6,943 bases of DNA from Desulfovibrionaceae bacterium UBA930. Its GTDB lineage: Bacteria; Desulfobacterota; Desulfovibrionia; Desulfovibrionales; Desulfovibrionaceae. Below are positions 1 to 5,920 of this stretch, piece by piece (positions within the stretch are counted from its first letter, which is position 1; each line of letters begins with the position of its first letter). Location: the NCBI GenBank assembly GCA_002293605.1, contig DBDO01000215.1, forward strand, positions 15,878 to 22,820. The letters are read 5' to 3'. The translations under genes and the position numbers were made by a program. Under the pieces are notes generated by a model that was not told the DNA's origin, did not search any database, and saw only the letters and a list, made by a program, of their open reading frames with translations.

Positions 1-16
1 ATACTTCGTATTTCGG

Positions 17-33
17 CGTGCCATCCTGGCACG
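17..33. repeat. Short GC-rich hairpin beyond rnj
   Basis: A perfect 7-bp inverted repeat, CGTGCCA and TGGCACG, with a 3-base loop (TCC). It lies about 50 bases past the rnj stop codon. No T-run follows it on either strand, so it is not a classical intrinsic terminator by itself. It may add to 3'-end formation with the neighbouring AT-rich repeat, or it may be a protein site. The pairing is seen directly; the function is unknown. Confidence 0.4.
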
Positions 34-39
34 TACTTC

Positions 40-80
40 CAATTCCAGATAAAAATTAAGGCAGTTTTTATCTGAAATTG
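40..80 (-). terminator. Long inverted repeat after rnj, possible terminator
   Basis: Arms 40-55 and 65-80 pair over 16 positions with a single mismatch (45 against 75); the core is CAGATAAAAA with TTTTTATCTG and the loop is 9 bases. It begins 3 bases after the rnj TAA (84-86). The position suits the 3' end of the minus-strand cluster. However, the stem is AT-rich and its T-run lies inside the 3' arm rather than after it, so this is an atypical terminator. An RNA-processing or 3'-protecting stem is an alternative. The symmetry is seen; the role is inferred. Confidence 0.5.
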
Positions 81-83
81 GCA

Positions 84-1793
84 TTATACCGCCGTGACTA
101 CAGGAATGATAACCGGGTCACGGTCCAGAATCTTGCGGAAAAAACGCCGCAGCGAGCTGCGGATGCGTTCCTGGAGCTTATCGAGCTTGCCAGGCGGGTA
201 GCCTTCAATGGCATCAAGCACAAGGCATTTTGCGTCTTCGAGCAGGTGGTCGTATTGCTGTTCGAACACAAAGCCCTTGGAGAAAATTTCCGGCCCTTGC
301 AGAATAGACCAGGTGCTTTCATCCAGCACCATGACCACCACAACCATGCCCTCTCCGCCCAGGATGTGCCGTTCTTTGAGCACGGCCTGCCCGACATCGC
401 CAACGCCTTTGCCGTCCACCAGGGTGGACTGGGCGAGAATGGGCTCTTCCAAGGTGAGGCCGCCCGGGGTCAGGGTAAAGGGCTGTCCGTTTTCGATGAT
501 AGCGCTGTTCAGTTCGCAAACTCCGCACTTGGTGGCAAGGCGAACATGTTTGACCAAGTGGCGGTATTCGCCGTGCAGCGGAACGAAGCAGCGGGGCTTG
601 ACCGCGCGGATCATGTCCGCCAGTTCCTTTTGCTGCGCGTGCCCCGAGGCGTGCACAGGGTGCTCTTTGTCAAAGTATACTTCCGCGCCCAGGCGATACA
701 GGTTGTTAACCAGGGTATTCACGGCCATGGTGTTGCCGGGAATAAGCCTGGAGGACATGATCACCATATCCCCTTCATGAATGGAGAGGTTTTTATGGCC
801 GCCGGAAACGATGCGGGACAGGGCGGACAGCGGCTCGCCCTGGGAACCTGTGACCAGCAACACGGTTTTGTCATCCGCAAGGCTCGGGGCCGCAGCGGCA
901 TCCGTATACAGTTTGCTGGGCGGGCGCAGGCGTCCGAGTTCCTGGGCCATGCCGATGTTGTTGACCAAACTGCGGCCGCCGACCACAACGCTGCGACCGG
1001 TTTCGTCAGCGCAGTCAAAGACTTCCTGTATGCGCTGAATGTGGCTGGAGAATAGCGTGACGATAATTCTGCCAGGGGCCTGCAAGAACAGGGAGCGCAA
1101 GTTGGCCAGCACATCGCGTTCCGAAAGGGAACGACCTTCCCGTTCCACGTTGGTGGAGTCTGAAAGCAGCAGGGCCGCGCCCTCCTTGCCAGCAAACTTG
1201 CGGAACAGAGCAAGATCTGTGCCCGGTCCCTCCAGAGGATTGAGATCGATTTTAAAGTCCCCGGTGTGTACGACTTTTCCAGCCGGGGTTTCAACACCCA
1301 GCGCGTAACCATCGATAATGCTGTGGCATACGGGGAAGAAATGAAAAGTCATATCACCGAGCGTCAGCGGCGTGGCAGGGCCGACCTGCACAAGCTGCGC
1401 GCGTTCCAGAAGGCCGCGCTCGCGCAACTTGTGTTCAACCAGGGCCAGGGTGAAGGGGGAGCCGTAAATGGGTACATGTAGATGTTGCAGCAGCCAGGGC
1501 AAGGCTCCTATATGGTCCTCATGCCCGTGGGTGAGCACTATGCCCTTTACTTCGTCTTTGTGCTCCAGAATGAAATCAAAACGGGGGATGACCACATCCA
1601 CCCCAAGATGGTAGTCGCTGGGGAACATAAGCCCGCAATCTACTACGACTTTCGCCTGCGGCGTGCTCCATACCATGCAGTTCATGCCGATCTGGCCAAA
1701 GCCCCCGAGCGGGGTTATGGTCATCCAGGCCTCCGGGTGCGCTTTTTTACCCGTAAAGCGGTGGGGGGAGAGTCCGAATATGCTGTCGTCCAT
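84..1793 (-). CDS. rnj: Ribonuclease J (metallo-beta-lactamase/beta-CASP RNase)
   Basis: Encodes a 569-residue RNase J, a cytoplasmic zinc-dependent endonuclease and 5'-to-3' exonuclease used in mRNA decay and rRNA processing. Visible landmarks are the N-terminal PLGGFGQIGMN entry, the metal motif HGHEDH at residues 89-94, the further ligands H157 (PVCHS) and D179 (HTGDF), SDSTN at 211-215, the beta-CASP region with VTGSQGEP at about 314-321, HASGH at 381-385 and PLHGEYRHL at 405-413. A C-terminal domain follows from about residue 450. The length is normal for the family. The chosen ATG has AAGGA four bases upstream. A second ATG at 1724 (residue 24) has a better-looking GGAGG five bases upstream and starts just before the conserved core, giving 546 residues, so the true start is open. 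It is the last gene of the parB cluster, 64 bases after the Tim44-like gene. Family assignment is firm. Confidence 0.96.
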   Translation of the reverse strand: MDDSIFGLSPHRFTGKKAHPEAWMTITPLGGFGQIGMNCMVWSTPQAKVVVDCGLMFPSDYHLGVDVVIPRFDFILEHKDEVKGIVLTHGHEDHIGALPWLLQHLHVPIYGSPFTLALVEHKLRERGLLERAQLVQVGPATPLTLGDMTFHFFPVCHSIIDGYALGVETPAGKVVHTGDFKIDLNPLEGPGTDLALFRKFAGKEGAALLLSDSTNVEREGRSLSERDVLANLRSLFLQAPGRIIVTLFSSHIQRIQEVFDCADETGRSVVVGGRSLVNNIGMAQELGRLRPPSKLYTDAAAAPSLADDKTVLLVTGSQGEPLSALSRIVSGGHKNLSIHEGDMVIMSSRLIPGNTMAVNTLVNNLYRLGAEVYFDKEHPVHASGHAQQKELADMIRAVKPRCFVPLHGEYRHLVKHVRLATKCGVCELNSAIIENGQPFTLTPGGLTLEEPILAQSTLVDGKGVGDVGQAVLKERHILGGEGMVVVVMVLDESTWSILQGPEIFSKGFVFEQQYDHLLEDAKCLVLDAIEGYPPGKLDKLQERIRSSLRRFFRKILDRDPVIIPVVTAV

Positions 1794-1857
1794 AGCGTCC
1801 TTAGAGTTGTACAGTAAAGTTTTCCGGCAGACGGGCTATTTGCGCCCTGACTCTGCC

Positions 1858-2802
1858 CTATGCTTGCCGGATGCCGGTCAAGCGCCACATTCCGCCAGAA
1901 TCGGAGCTTCTGACGAACTGCCAGACTTCCCTGATTTCGGCGGGCGCTTCCTCTTGTCCGGTGCGCATAAGCACAGAAAAGGCCACTTCAGCCTTTTCGC
2001 CGTCTTTTTCTTGAACAATGCCGTTCAATGTGCCATTGACCAGCAGAATTTCCACAGTAACAGGCTTTGGATCGGCCTTAGCCTGCTTTTGTAACAGCTC
2101 CAGCAAGGGAGTGGAGATAAAAGGTGCCAGCTCATCTACCTTGCGCGCGGCCCAAGCCTGCTGCAGCCGCACATACAAGGTGCGCGCCCCTTCAAGAAAG
2201 TCGTTAACATCAAAACCCGCTTCCATGTCTTGCGCCACAGGGGGCGCAGTCTGCGCTTTTTCCTGTTTGTAGGAGCTGAGGCTTCCCCACATTGCAGCGG
2301 CGTTTTCCTGGACGGTTCGCTTTTTGCGAGACGCGGGGCCTTGTTTGCACTCTTCTCCGCGCAAGCGGGCGGACCAGGCGTTTGTTGTAGTTTTTCCATT
2401 TTCGCCGGAGGCCGGGTTGCGCGAATGCTCTACACTGTTTTGGCTCTCTGCCCGCTTGTTCGGGCTTTCATCCTGCCTGTTCCAGAGTTCGGAGCGGCGG
2501 GCAGCGGAAAAGCGGTCCCCCTGCTCCTTTTGCCCTTTGCCGGCCATGACGGCCCGGAAGACAAAAAAAAGCAGCAGGGCCAAGGCGAGCAGATCCACCT
2601 TGCCGACTTCTTGATAGGGAAGACCGAACAAAAGTGCACCAAGAAAGCTGCCGCTGAACAGGGCTTCAGTAGCGCCGGTTGCCGTGGCCTCATCTGCTGA
2701 GGCAGCAGCAGCTGGCAGGGCGCGCAGCATCAGGGCAAGGCAAAGAGGGGCGGCAAGCCTGGCAACAGGGCAAAAGCGCCATCCGGAGTGCTGAACAGTC
2801 AT
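1858..2802 (-). CDS. Tim44-like domain protein, exported or membrane-anchored
   Basis: Encodes 314 residues from the ATG at 2802, which has AAGGA eight bases upstream. An in-frame ATG at 2868 would overlap hldA and hide the signal peptide behind 22 extra residues, so I prefer 2802. In order: a probable signal sequence (residues 1-34, two Arg, a Leu/Ala-rich core, an AAAAS-type end); a short Gly/Leu/Phe stretch; a hydrophobic segment at about 69-84; a charged, probably disordered linker of about 100 residues (88-188); and a C-terminal Tim44-like domain (about 196-313) opening FDVNDFLEGAR and closing with WRLTGI. Related bacterial proteins share this plan, and the fold is the one found in mitochondrial Tim44. 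Their function is poorly defined; an envelope scaffold or assembly role is inference. The gene sits 43 bases behind hldA and 64 before rnj. I recognise the domain from its pattern only. Confidence 0.82.
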   Translation of the reverse strand: MTVQHSGWRFCPVARLAAPLCLALMLRALPAAAASADEATATGATEALFSGSFLGALLFGLPYQEVGKVDLLALALLLFFVFRAVMAGKGQKEQGDRFSAARRSELWNRQDESPNKRAESQNSVEHSRNPASGENGKTTTNAWSARLRGEECKQGPASRKKRTVQENAAAMWGSLSSYKQEKAQTAPPVAQDMEAGFDVNDFLEGARTLYVRLQQAWAARKVDELAPFISTPLLELLQKQAKADPKPVTVEILLVNGTLNGIVQEKDGEKAEVAFSVLMRTGQEEAPAEIREVWQFVRSSDSGGMWRLTGIRQA

Positions 2803-2814
2803 ACGGCAATTCCT

Positions 2815-2835
2815 TATACTACGTATACTATAGTA
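2815..2835. repeat. AT-rich overlapping palindromes before the Tim44-like gene
   Basis: In the 43-base hldA/Tim44-like gap, TATACTA occurs twice (2815-2821 and 2824-2830). The same bases form two overlapping symmetries: TATAC/GTATA around a 3-base centre (2815-2827) and the perfect palindrome TACTATAGTA (2826-2835). On the minus strand this places several -10-like hexamers (TAGTAT) about 13-30 bases before the gene's start, ahead of the ribosome-binding site. It could be an internal promoter or operator, but no convincing -35 element is visible. Confidence 0.35.
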
Positions 2836-2845
2836 AAAACGGCCT

Positions 2846-3892
2846 TTAGCCCAGCGAGGACCAATCATCGATGCTCGGCAAGGGGAGCATGTCCACGGCC
2901 TCGGCCAGAGTTTTTACGCTTGCTGTGGCTGCGCCGATCTGTCCTACTACGATGCCAGCCGCATGGTTGGCCAGCAGGCAGGAAACGAGCAGGGACTGAC
3001 CGGTTGCAAGCCCTAGCGCAAGGGTTGAAATAACCGTATCCCCCGCGCCCGTGACATCAAAGACCTGCTGGGCCACTGTGGGTATATGCCTTACCTGCCC
3101 TGCGCTTTCAAAAACCGCCATGCCCTGGCCGCCCAGTGTGGTCACGAGCTGCTCGCACCCCAGTCTTGCGATGATTTCCCGTCCTGCCCTGACTATCTCT
3201 TGGCTTGTTCTTGTCGGCATATTGACGGATTCGCTCGTTTCCTTGGCATTGGGGGTTAGCAGGGAAACCCCTGTGTACAGCGAAAAGTTGCAGGGCTTGG
3301 GGTCCACAAGCACGGGAATTTTTTTGCCGGTGCTGCGCAAGAGATTTTGCAAGCCTTGCATCAGTTCTGTGGAGATAAGCCCCTTGCCATAGTCCGAAAT
3401 GACAAGGGCTCCGCTTTCAGGCAGTTCTTTTGCGGCCAGCGCAAGCAGTTTTTGCGTCCAGGCGCTGTGCAGCGGGCTTGTATCTTCCCTGTCAATGCGC
3501 ACAACCTGCTGCCGCCTTGCCAGCACGCGGGTTTTGGTGGTTGTGGGCCGGTTTTTCACAGGCAACAGAGAGAAAAAGACGCCCTCCTGTTCAAGGCAGC
3601 GCTCCATATCATCACCGGGCGCATCATCGCCCCGGATCCCAACGAGCACGGGCGAGCCGCCAAGCGCGGCAATATTACGCGCGACATTGCCCGCGCCTCC
3701 AACCAGATGGCGCTCCGACTCAACTGTAACGACAGGAACAGGCGCCTCAGGGGAGATGCGCTCCGCATCCCCGGTCAGATATTCATCCAGCATGGCATCG
3801 CCAATGATAAGGACGCGCGCCTTTGCAAAGGCTGCGATTGCCCTTTGCAGGGCGGGAATCTCAAAAGCGGGACTTGAGTCAGGGCCGGGCAT
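2846..3892 (-). CDS. hldA: D-glycero-beta-D-manno-heptose-7-phosphate kinase (PfkB family)
   Basis: Encodes 348 residues matching the kinase half of HldE (RfaE). It phosphorylates D-glycero-D-manno-heptose 7-phosphate at C1 with ATP, a step toward the ADP-heptose used for the lipopolysaccharide inner core. Family signatures run in order: GDAMLDEYLTG (31-41), RISPEAPVPVV (45-55), GGAGNVARNIAALG (65-78), TTKTRVLARRQQVVRID (118-134), SDYGKG (166-171), VDPK (196-199), TPNAKE (213-218) and the PfkB catalytic motif DVTGAGDT (279-286, base D285). The protein ends where the kinase domain ends, so it lacks the C-terminal nucleotidyltransferase domain of bifunctional E. coli HldE; a separate HldC should be encoded elsewhere. 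The ATG overlaps the parB stop by one base (TGATG), with AGGAG about 11 bases upstream inside parB, which indicates translational coupling. It implies a Gram-negative with heptose-containing lipopolysaccharide. Confidence 0.95.
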   Translation of the reverse strand: MPGPDSSPAFEIPALQRAIAAFAKARVLIIGDAMLDEYLTGDAERISPEAPVPVVTVESERHLVGGAGNVARNIAALGGSPVLVGIRGDDAPGDDMERCLEQEGVFFSLLPVKNRPTTTKTRVLARRQQVVRIDREDTSPLHSAWTQKLLALAAKELPESGALVISDYGKGLISTELMQGLQNLLRSTGKKIPVLVDPKPCNFSLYTGVSLLTPNAKETSESVNMPTRTSQEIVRAGREIIARLGCEQLVTTLGGQGMAVFESAGQVRHIPTVAQQVFDVTGAGDTVISTLALGLATGQSLLVSCLLANHAAGIVVGQIGAATASVKTLAEAVDMLPLPSIDDWSSLG

Positions 3893-5079
3893 CAGTGTTC
3901 CAGCTCCTGCGCGACAGAAGCACCGTGCAGGTCTGCGTTCTGCGCAAGGCTTTTTCTCGGGGCGCTTTCGGCAACCGCCTCCAAAGCTGGGGCAGCCGTC
4001 AGGGCTTCGCTTTTGCTGCGTCCCAAGGCCTGAAGGGTCGCCCCTTTGAGGGATTCTCTGCGGCAGCCGTCAAGCGCAGCCAGGGCGCTGCCTTGCAGGG
4101 CTTTATGCCCGGCAGTATCGAGCGGCGTGTGCTTTTCCCCTTCCAGCGCGCACTGGGCCAGCCGAGACAGGAGTTCGTCCAATTCTTGCCTGCTGCTGTA
4201 AGAAAAGCTGATTTTTCCGCGCGATTCCTTACCGGTAACGCGCACAGGCAGCTTGTATAAGCCCCCTATATGATTTTGAATTTCCAGTATACGCGCGCTT
4301 TGCGGCTTGCTTTTTCGGCTTGCCGCGCCCTGCGGTGCAGGACTTACCAGCGGCGGTTCAGGAATATCGCCGTGCACTCCGAAAAGCTCAAAGCGTCCGT
4401 TCTCCTTCCAGCCTGCGGCCAGCCCTTCAGCCTCCCGAACGGAAAGGTTGCTTTCAAGAATTAAATTTTTCAGGTATTCCTGCGCGCGGGCATCGTGCAC
4501 ACTGAGTAGAGCCCTGGCGTGTCCGGCGCTGAGTTTGCCTTCGGCTATCAGGCTGCGAACAGAATCCGGCAGACTGAGCAGGCGAAGACTGTTCGCAACG
4601 GCAGAGCGGCTTTTGCCGAGCTTTTGGGCCAGATCCTCCTGGCTCAGGCCGAATTCTTCCTTGAGTATATGCAACCCCTGGGCTTCCTCTATGGGGTTGA
4701 GATCCTCACGCTGAATATTTTCAATAAGGGCCGCGGCGAGCGTATCCTGGGCTGAGAAACTGCGAATCAACACCGGGGCCTCGGCAAGCCCGGCCATCTG
4801 GCAGGCCCTCCAACGTCGCTCACCCGCTACAATTTCATATTTACCGGGGCTGGCAGCCCCGGCCGGGCGAACCAGCAAAGGCTGCAAAAGCCCCTGGCTG
4901 CGTATGGAGGCTGCCAGTTCTTCCAGCGCTTTTTCATTAAAGTTGCGCCGAGGCTGCCTGGGATTGGGCTGGATATCCCGTAAAAGGAGCATACTCGCGC
5001 CGCTATTGTCCTGTGCATCCTGGGTCTCTCTGATGAGCGCGTCCAGCCCTCTGCCCAGCCCTGTTGATTGTAACGCCAT
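3892..5079 (-). CDS. parB: Chromosome partitioning protein ParB, with unusual C-terminal tail
   Basis: Encodes a 395-residue ParB/Spo0J, the parS-binding CTPase clamp that marks the origin region and stimulates ParA. In order: an N-terminal GLGRGLDALI leader (7-16, typical ParA-contact end); the CTP-binding ParB/Srx fold with IQPNPRQPR (36-44), GERRWRA (86-92) and ENIQREDLNPIEEA (120-133); the helix-turn-helix domain with LSQEDLAQKLGKSRSAV (145-161) and LSAGHARALL (183-192); a linker; and the dimerisation segment (GKISFSYSS to about 308). Usual ParB proteins end near there, at about 280-310 residues. This one carries about 85 more residues with a degenerate Leu/Ala/Gly repeat. The start has AGGAGG five bases upstream. 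It is separated from parA by a gene on the other strand and overlaps hldA by one base. Confidence 0.95.
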   Translation of the reverse strand: MALQSTGLGRGLDALIRETQDAQDNSGASMLLLRDIQPNPRQPRRNFNEKALEELAASIRSQGLLQPLLVRPAGAASPGKYEIVAGERRWRACQMAGLAEAPVLIRSFSAQDTLAAALIENIQREDLNPIEEAQGLHILKEEFGLSQEDLAQKLGKSRSAVANSLRLLSLPDSVRSLIAEGKLSAGHARALLSVHDARAQEYLKNLILESNLSVREAEGLAAGWKENGRFELFGVHGDIPEPPLVSPAPQGAASRKSKPQSARILEIQNHIGGLYKLPVRVTGKESRGKISFSYSSRQELDELLSRLAQCALEGEKHTPLDTAGHKALQGSALAALDGCRRESLKGATLQALGRSKSEALTAAPALEAVAESAPRKSLAQNADLHGASVAQELEH

Positions 5080-5137
5080 TGCGGCCTCCTGATTACTTGG
5101 GAATCCTTGCGCCTGTCCTCGCAGGCGTTATGCTCCA

Positions 5138-5163
5138 ACTTTGCCTTTTCCGCAGGGCAAAGT
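5138..5163. promoter_or_regulatory. Inverted repeat over a candidate parB promoter
   Basis: A perfect 8-bp inverted repeat, ACTTTGCC (5138-5145) and GGCAAAGT (5156-5163), with a 10-base spacer, 59-84 bases before the parB start. On the minus strand TTGACT (5166-5161) is a good -35. At 17 bases the -10 would be CAAAGT (5143-5138), which is weak, so the repeat would cover both hexamers. This arrangement suits an operator, but an RNA hairpin in the leader of a more upstream transcript is possible. The symmetry is certain; the promoter is tentative. Confidence 0.4.
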
Positions 5164-5226
5164 CAAATCCTGTCTTTTTTCTGCAGGCGAGGGAGTTCCA
5201 CTTTGAGGATGTTTCTCAATAGCTTT

Positions 5227-5239
5227 GGGGCGGAGCCCC
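5227..5239. repeat. GGGGC/GCCCC hairpin in the parB upstream gap
   Basis: A five-base GC stem (GGGGC, GCCCC) around GGA. There is no T-run after it on either strand, so a terminator is unlikely. On the minus strand it falls in the 17-base spacer between TTGACG (5244-5239) and a poor TATTGA (5221-5216), a very weak second promoter candidate. Similar GC hairpins are common between genes in high-GC deltaproteobacteria; I assign no function. Confidence 0.3.
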
Positions 5240-5271
5240 GTCAAAACAAGAAGGCTGTCCCTGATCCTGCC

Positions 5272-5312
5272 TTGACAGTTGCAGATTTTACAGAGATTTT
5301 GTGACGCGCGTC
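5272..5312 (+). promoter_or_regulatory. Candidate promoter and palindromic operator of the zinc-ribbon gene
   Basis: A consensus -35, TTGACA (5272-5277), is followed after 17 bases by GATTTT (5295-5300), a poor -10. Just downstream is a perfect 10-bp palindrome, GACGCGCGTC (5303-5312), which would lie about at the transcription start. The -35 match and the palindrome are seen directly. That they form a repressible promoter for the gene starting at 5361 is inference, weakened by the poor -10. Confidence 0.4.
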
Positions 5313-5360
5313 TTGTATGTTGTTCTCGCTGCCCGATGAATTTTTTGCCAAGGAGGCCAT

Positions 5361-5774
5361 ATGGCTCATTCCGATCACTATCTGCCGCTCTATGATAAAA
5401 GCGGCAATTTTTATGCTGTTTTGCTCAGTGCAGAACTGTGGAGCCGATTCAGTCACAGGCTGGAGCCCATGATTCGCGGCATGCTGGAGGATATGGAGCC
5501 GCAGGAGCGCCCGGAGCCTTTGCACGAATGGGATGAATTCAAGCAGTACTGGGACTTCAAATATCCGTATGAGGCGCGTGTGGAGTGTGGCAACTGCGGC
5601 GCGCAAGCGGAAGACTGGACTACAGACCCGGTCCGGCCCTTTACGCTCCGCAGCGCACAAATCGGGGGGCTGGCGGTGTTCCAGTGTCGGGCTTGCGGTG
5701 CAACCGTGCGCAAAAAGCACTTCAAGGACCATGTCTGCTTTGAATATACGCTGCATGCCTGCGGCAGCCGCTAG
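5361..5774 (+). CDS. Uncharacterised protein with two CxxC knuckles (zinc-ribbon-like)
   Basis: Encodes 137 residues. The start is well supported: AAGGAGG four bases before the ATG. I do not recognise a named family. The N-terminal 45 residues (YLPLYDKSGNFYAVLLSAELW...) look like a small alpha/beta module followed by helices. Residues 45-70 are acidic and aromatic. The C-terminal half holds CGNC (76-79) and CRAC (109-112), the spacing of a four-cysteine zinc ribbon, with further Cys at 126 and 134. No signal peptide or membrane segment is visible, so it is probably cytoplasmic. It is the only plus-strand gene here and lies between parA and parB, divergent from parB and convergent with parA, ending at the shared hairpin at 5794-5819. 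DNA or RNA binding, or a partner of the Par system, is possible but unsupported by anything beyond position and the Cys pairs. Confidence 0.85.
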   Translation: MAHSDHYLPLYDKSGNFYAVLLSAELWSRFSHRLEPMIRGMLEDMEPQERPEPLHEWDEFKQYWDFKYPYEARVECGNCGAQAEDWTTDPVRPFTLRSAQIGGLAVFQCRACGATVRKKHFKDHVCFEYTLHACGSR

Positions 5775-5793
5775 AGTTGCCTTTAAAAAGTTT

Positions 5794-5819
5794 TCCGGGG
5801 AGGCAGAGGCCTCCCCGGA
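5794..5819. terminator. Strong hairpin between convergent genes
   Basis: Arms TCCGGGGAGG (5794-5803) and CCTCCCCGGA (5810-5819) pair perfectly; the next pair, C5804-G5809, leaves an AGAG loop, for 11 bp in all. On the minus strand the stem is followed by AAAC then TTTTT, which suits the end of parA transcripts about 100 bases past its stop. On the plus strand it lies 19 bases past the zinc-ribbon stop but has no T-run after it. It probably separates both convergent genes, with the better terminator form on the minus strand. Confidence 0.7.
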
Positions 5820-5868
5820 CCTCGGCAAGGGCACAGAAGATGGCGGTAGAGGGCTTGAGGGCTATCTC

Positions 5869-5913
5869 GCTCCCTCCTTTCGGGGGCTATCCTCTTTTCA
5901 GGCGACAAAAGAG
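5869..5913. repeat. Two short hairpins just past the parA stop
   Basis: GCTCCC (5869-5874) can pair with GGGGGC (5882-5887) with one G-T pair, and CTCTTTT (5892-5898) pairs perfectly with AAAAGAG (5907-5913). A competing CAGGC/GCCTG stem (5899-5903, 5913-5917) overlaps the second. They lie directly behind the parA stop at 5921 and may act as weak 3' structures before the strong hairpin at 5794-5819. No clean T-tract follows either. No gene is visible in 5775-5920. Confidence 0.3.
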
Positions 5914-5920
5914 CCTGGGC

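Noticed and set aside
78..1055. A 325-codon plus-strand open frame opposite rnj
   Set aside because: It lies wholly antisense to the conserved RNase J, has no ribosome-binding site near its ATG and its product has the His/Gln/Ala-rich makeup of a shadow frame in GC-rich DNA.
2803..2868. Upstream ATG (2868) for the Tim44-like gene
   Set aside because: It would overlap the end of hldA, lacks a ribosome-binding site, and would bury the signal sequence; the ATG at 2802 has AAGGA at good spacing.
3399..4049. A 216-codon plus-strand open frame across hldA and parB
   Set aside because: It is antisense to two genes with clear family motifs; the composition (Ser/Arg/Pro/Ala-rich) is that of a complementary-strand artefact.
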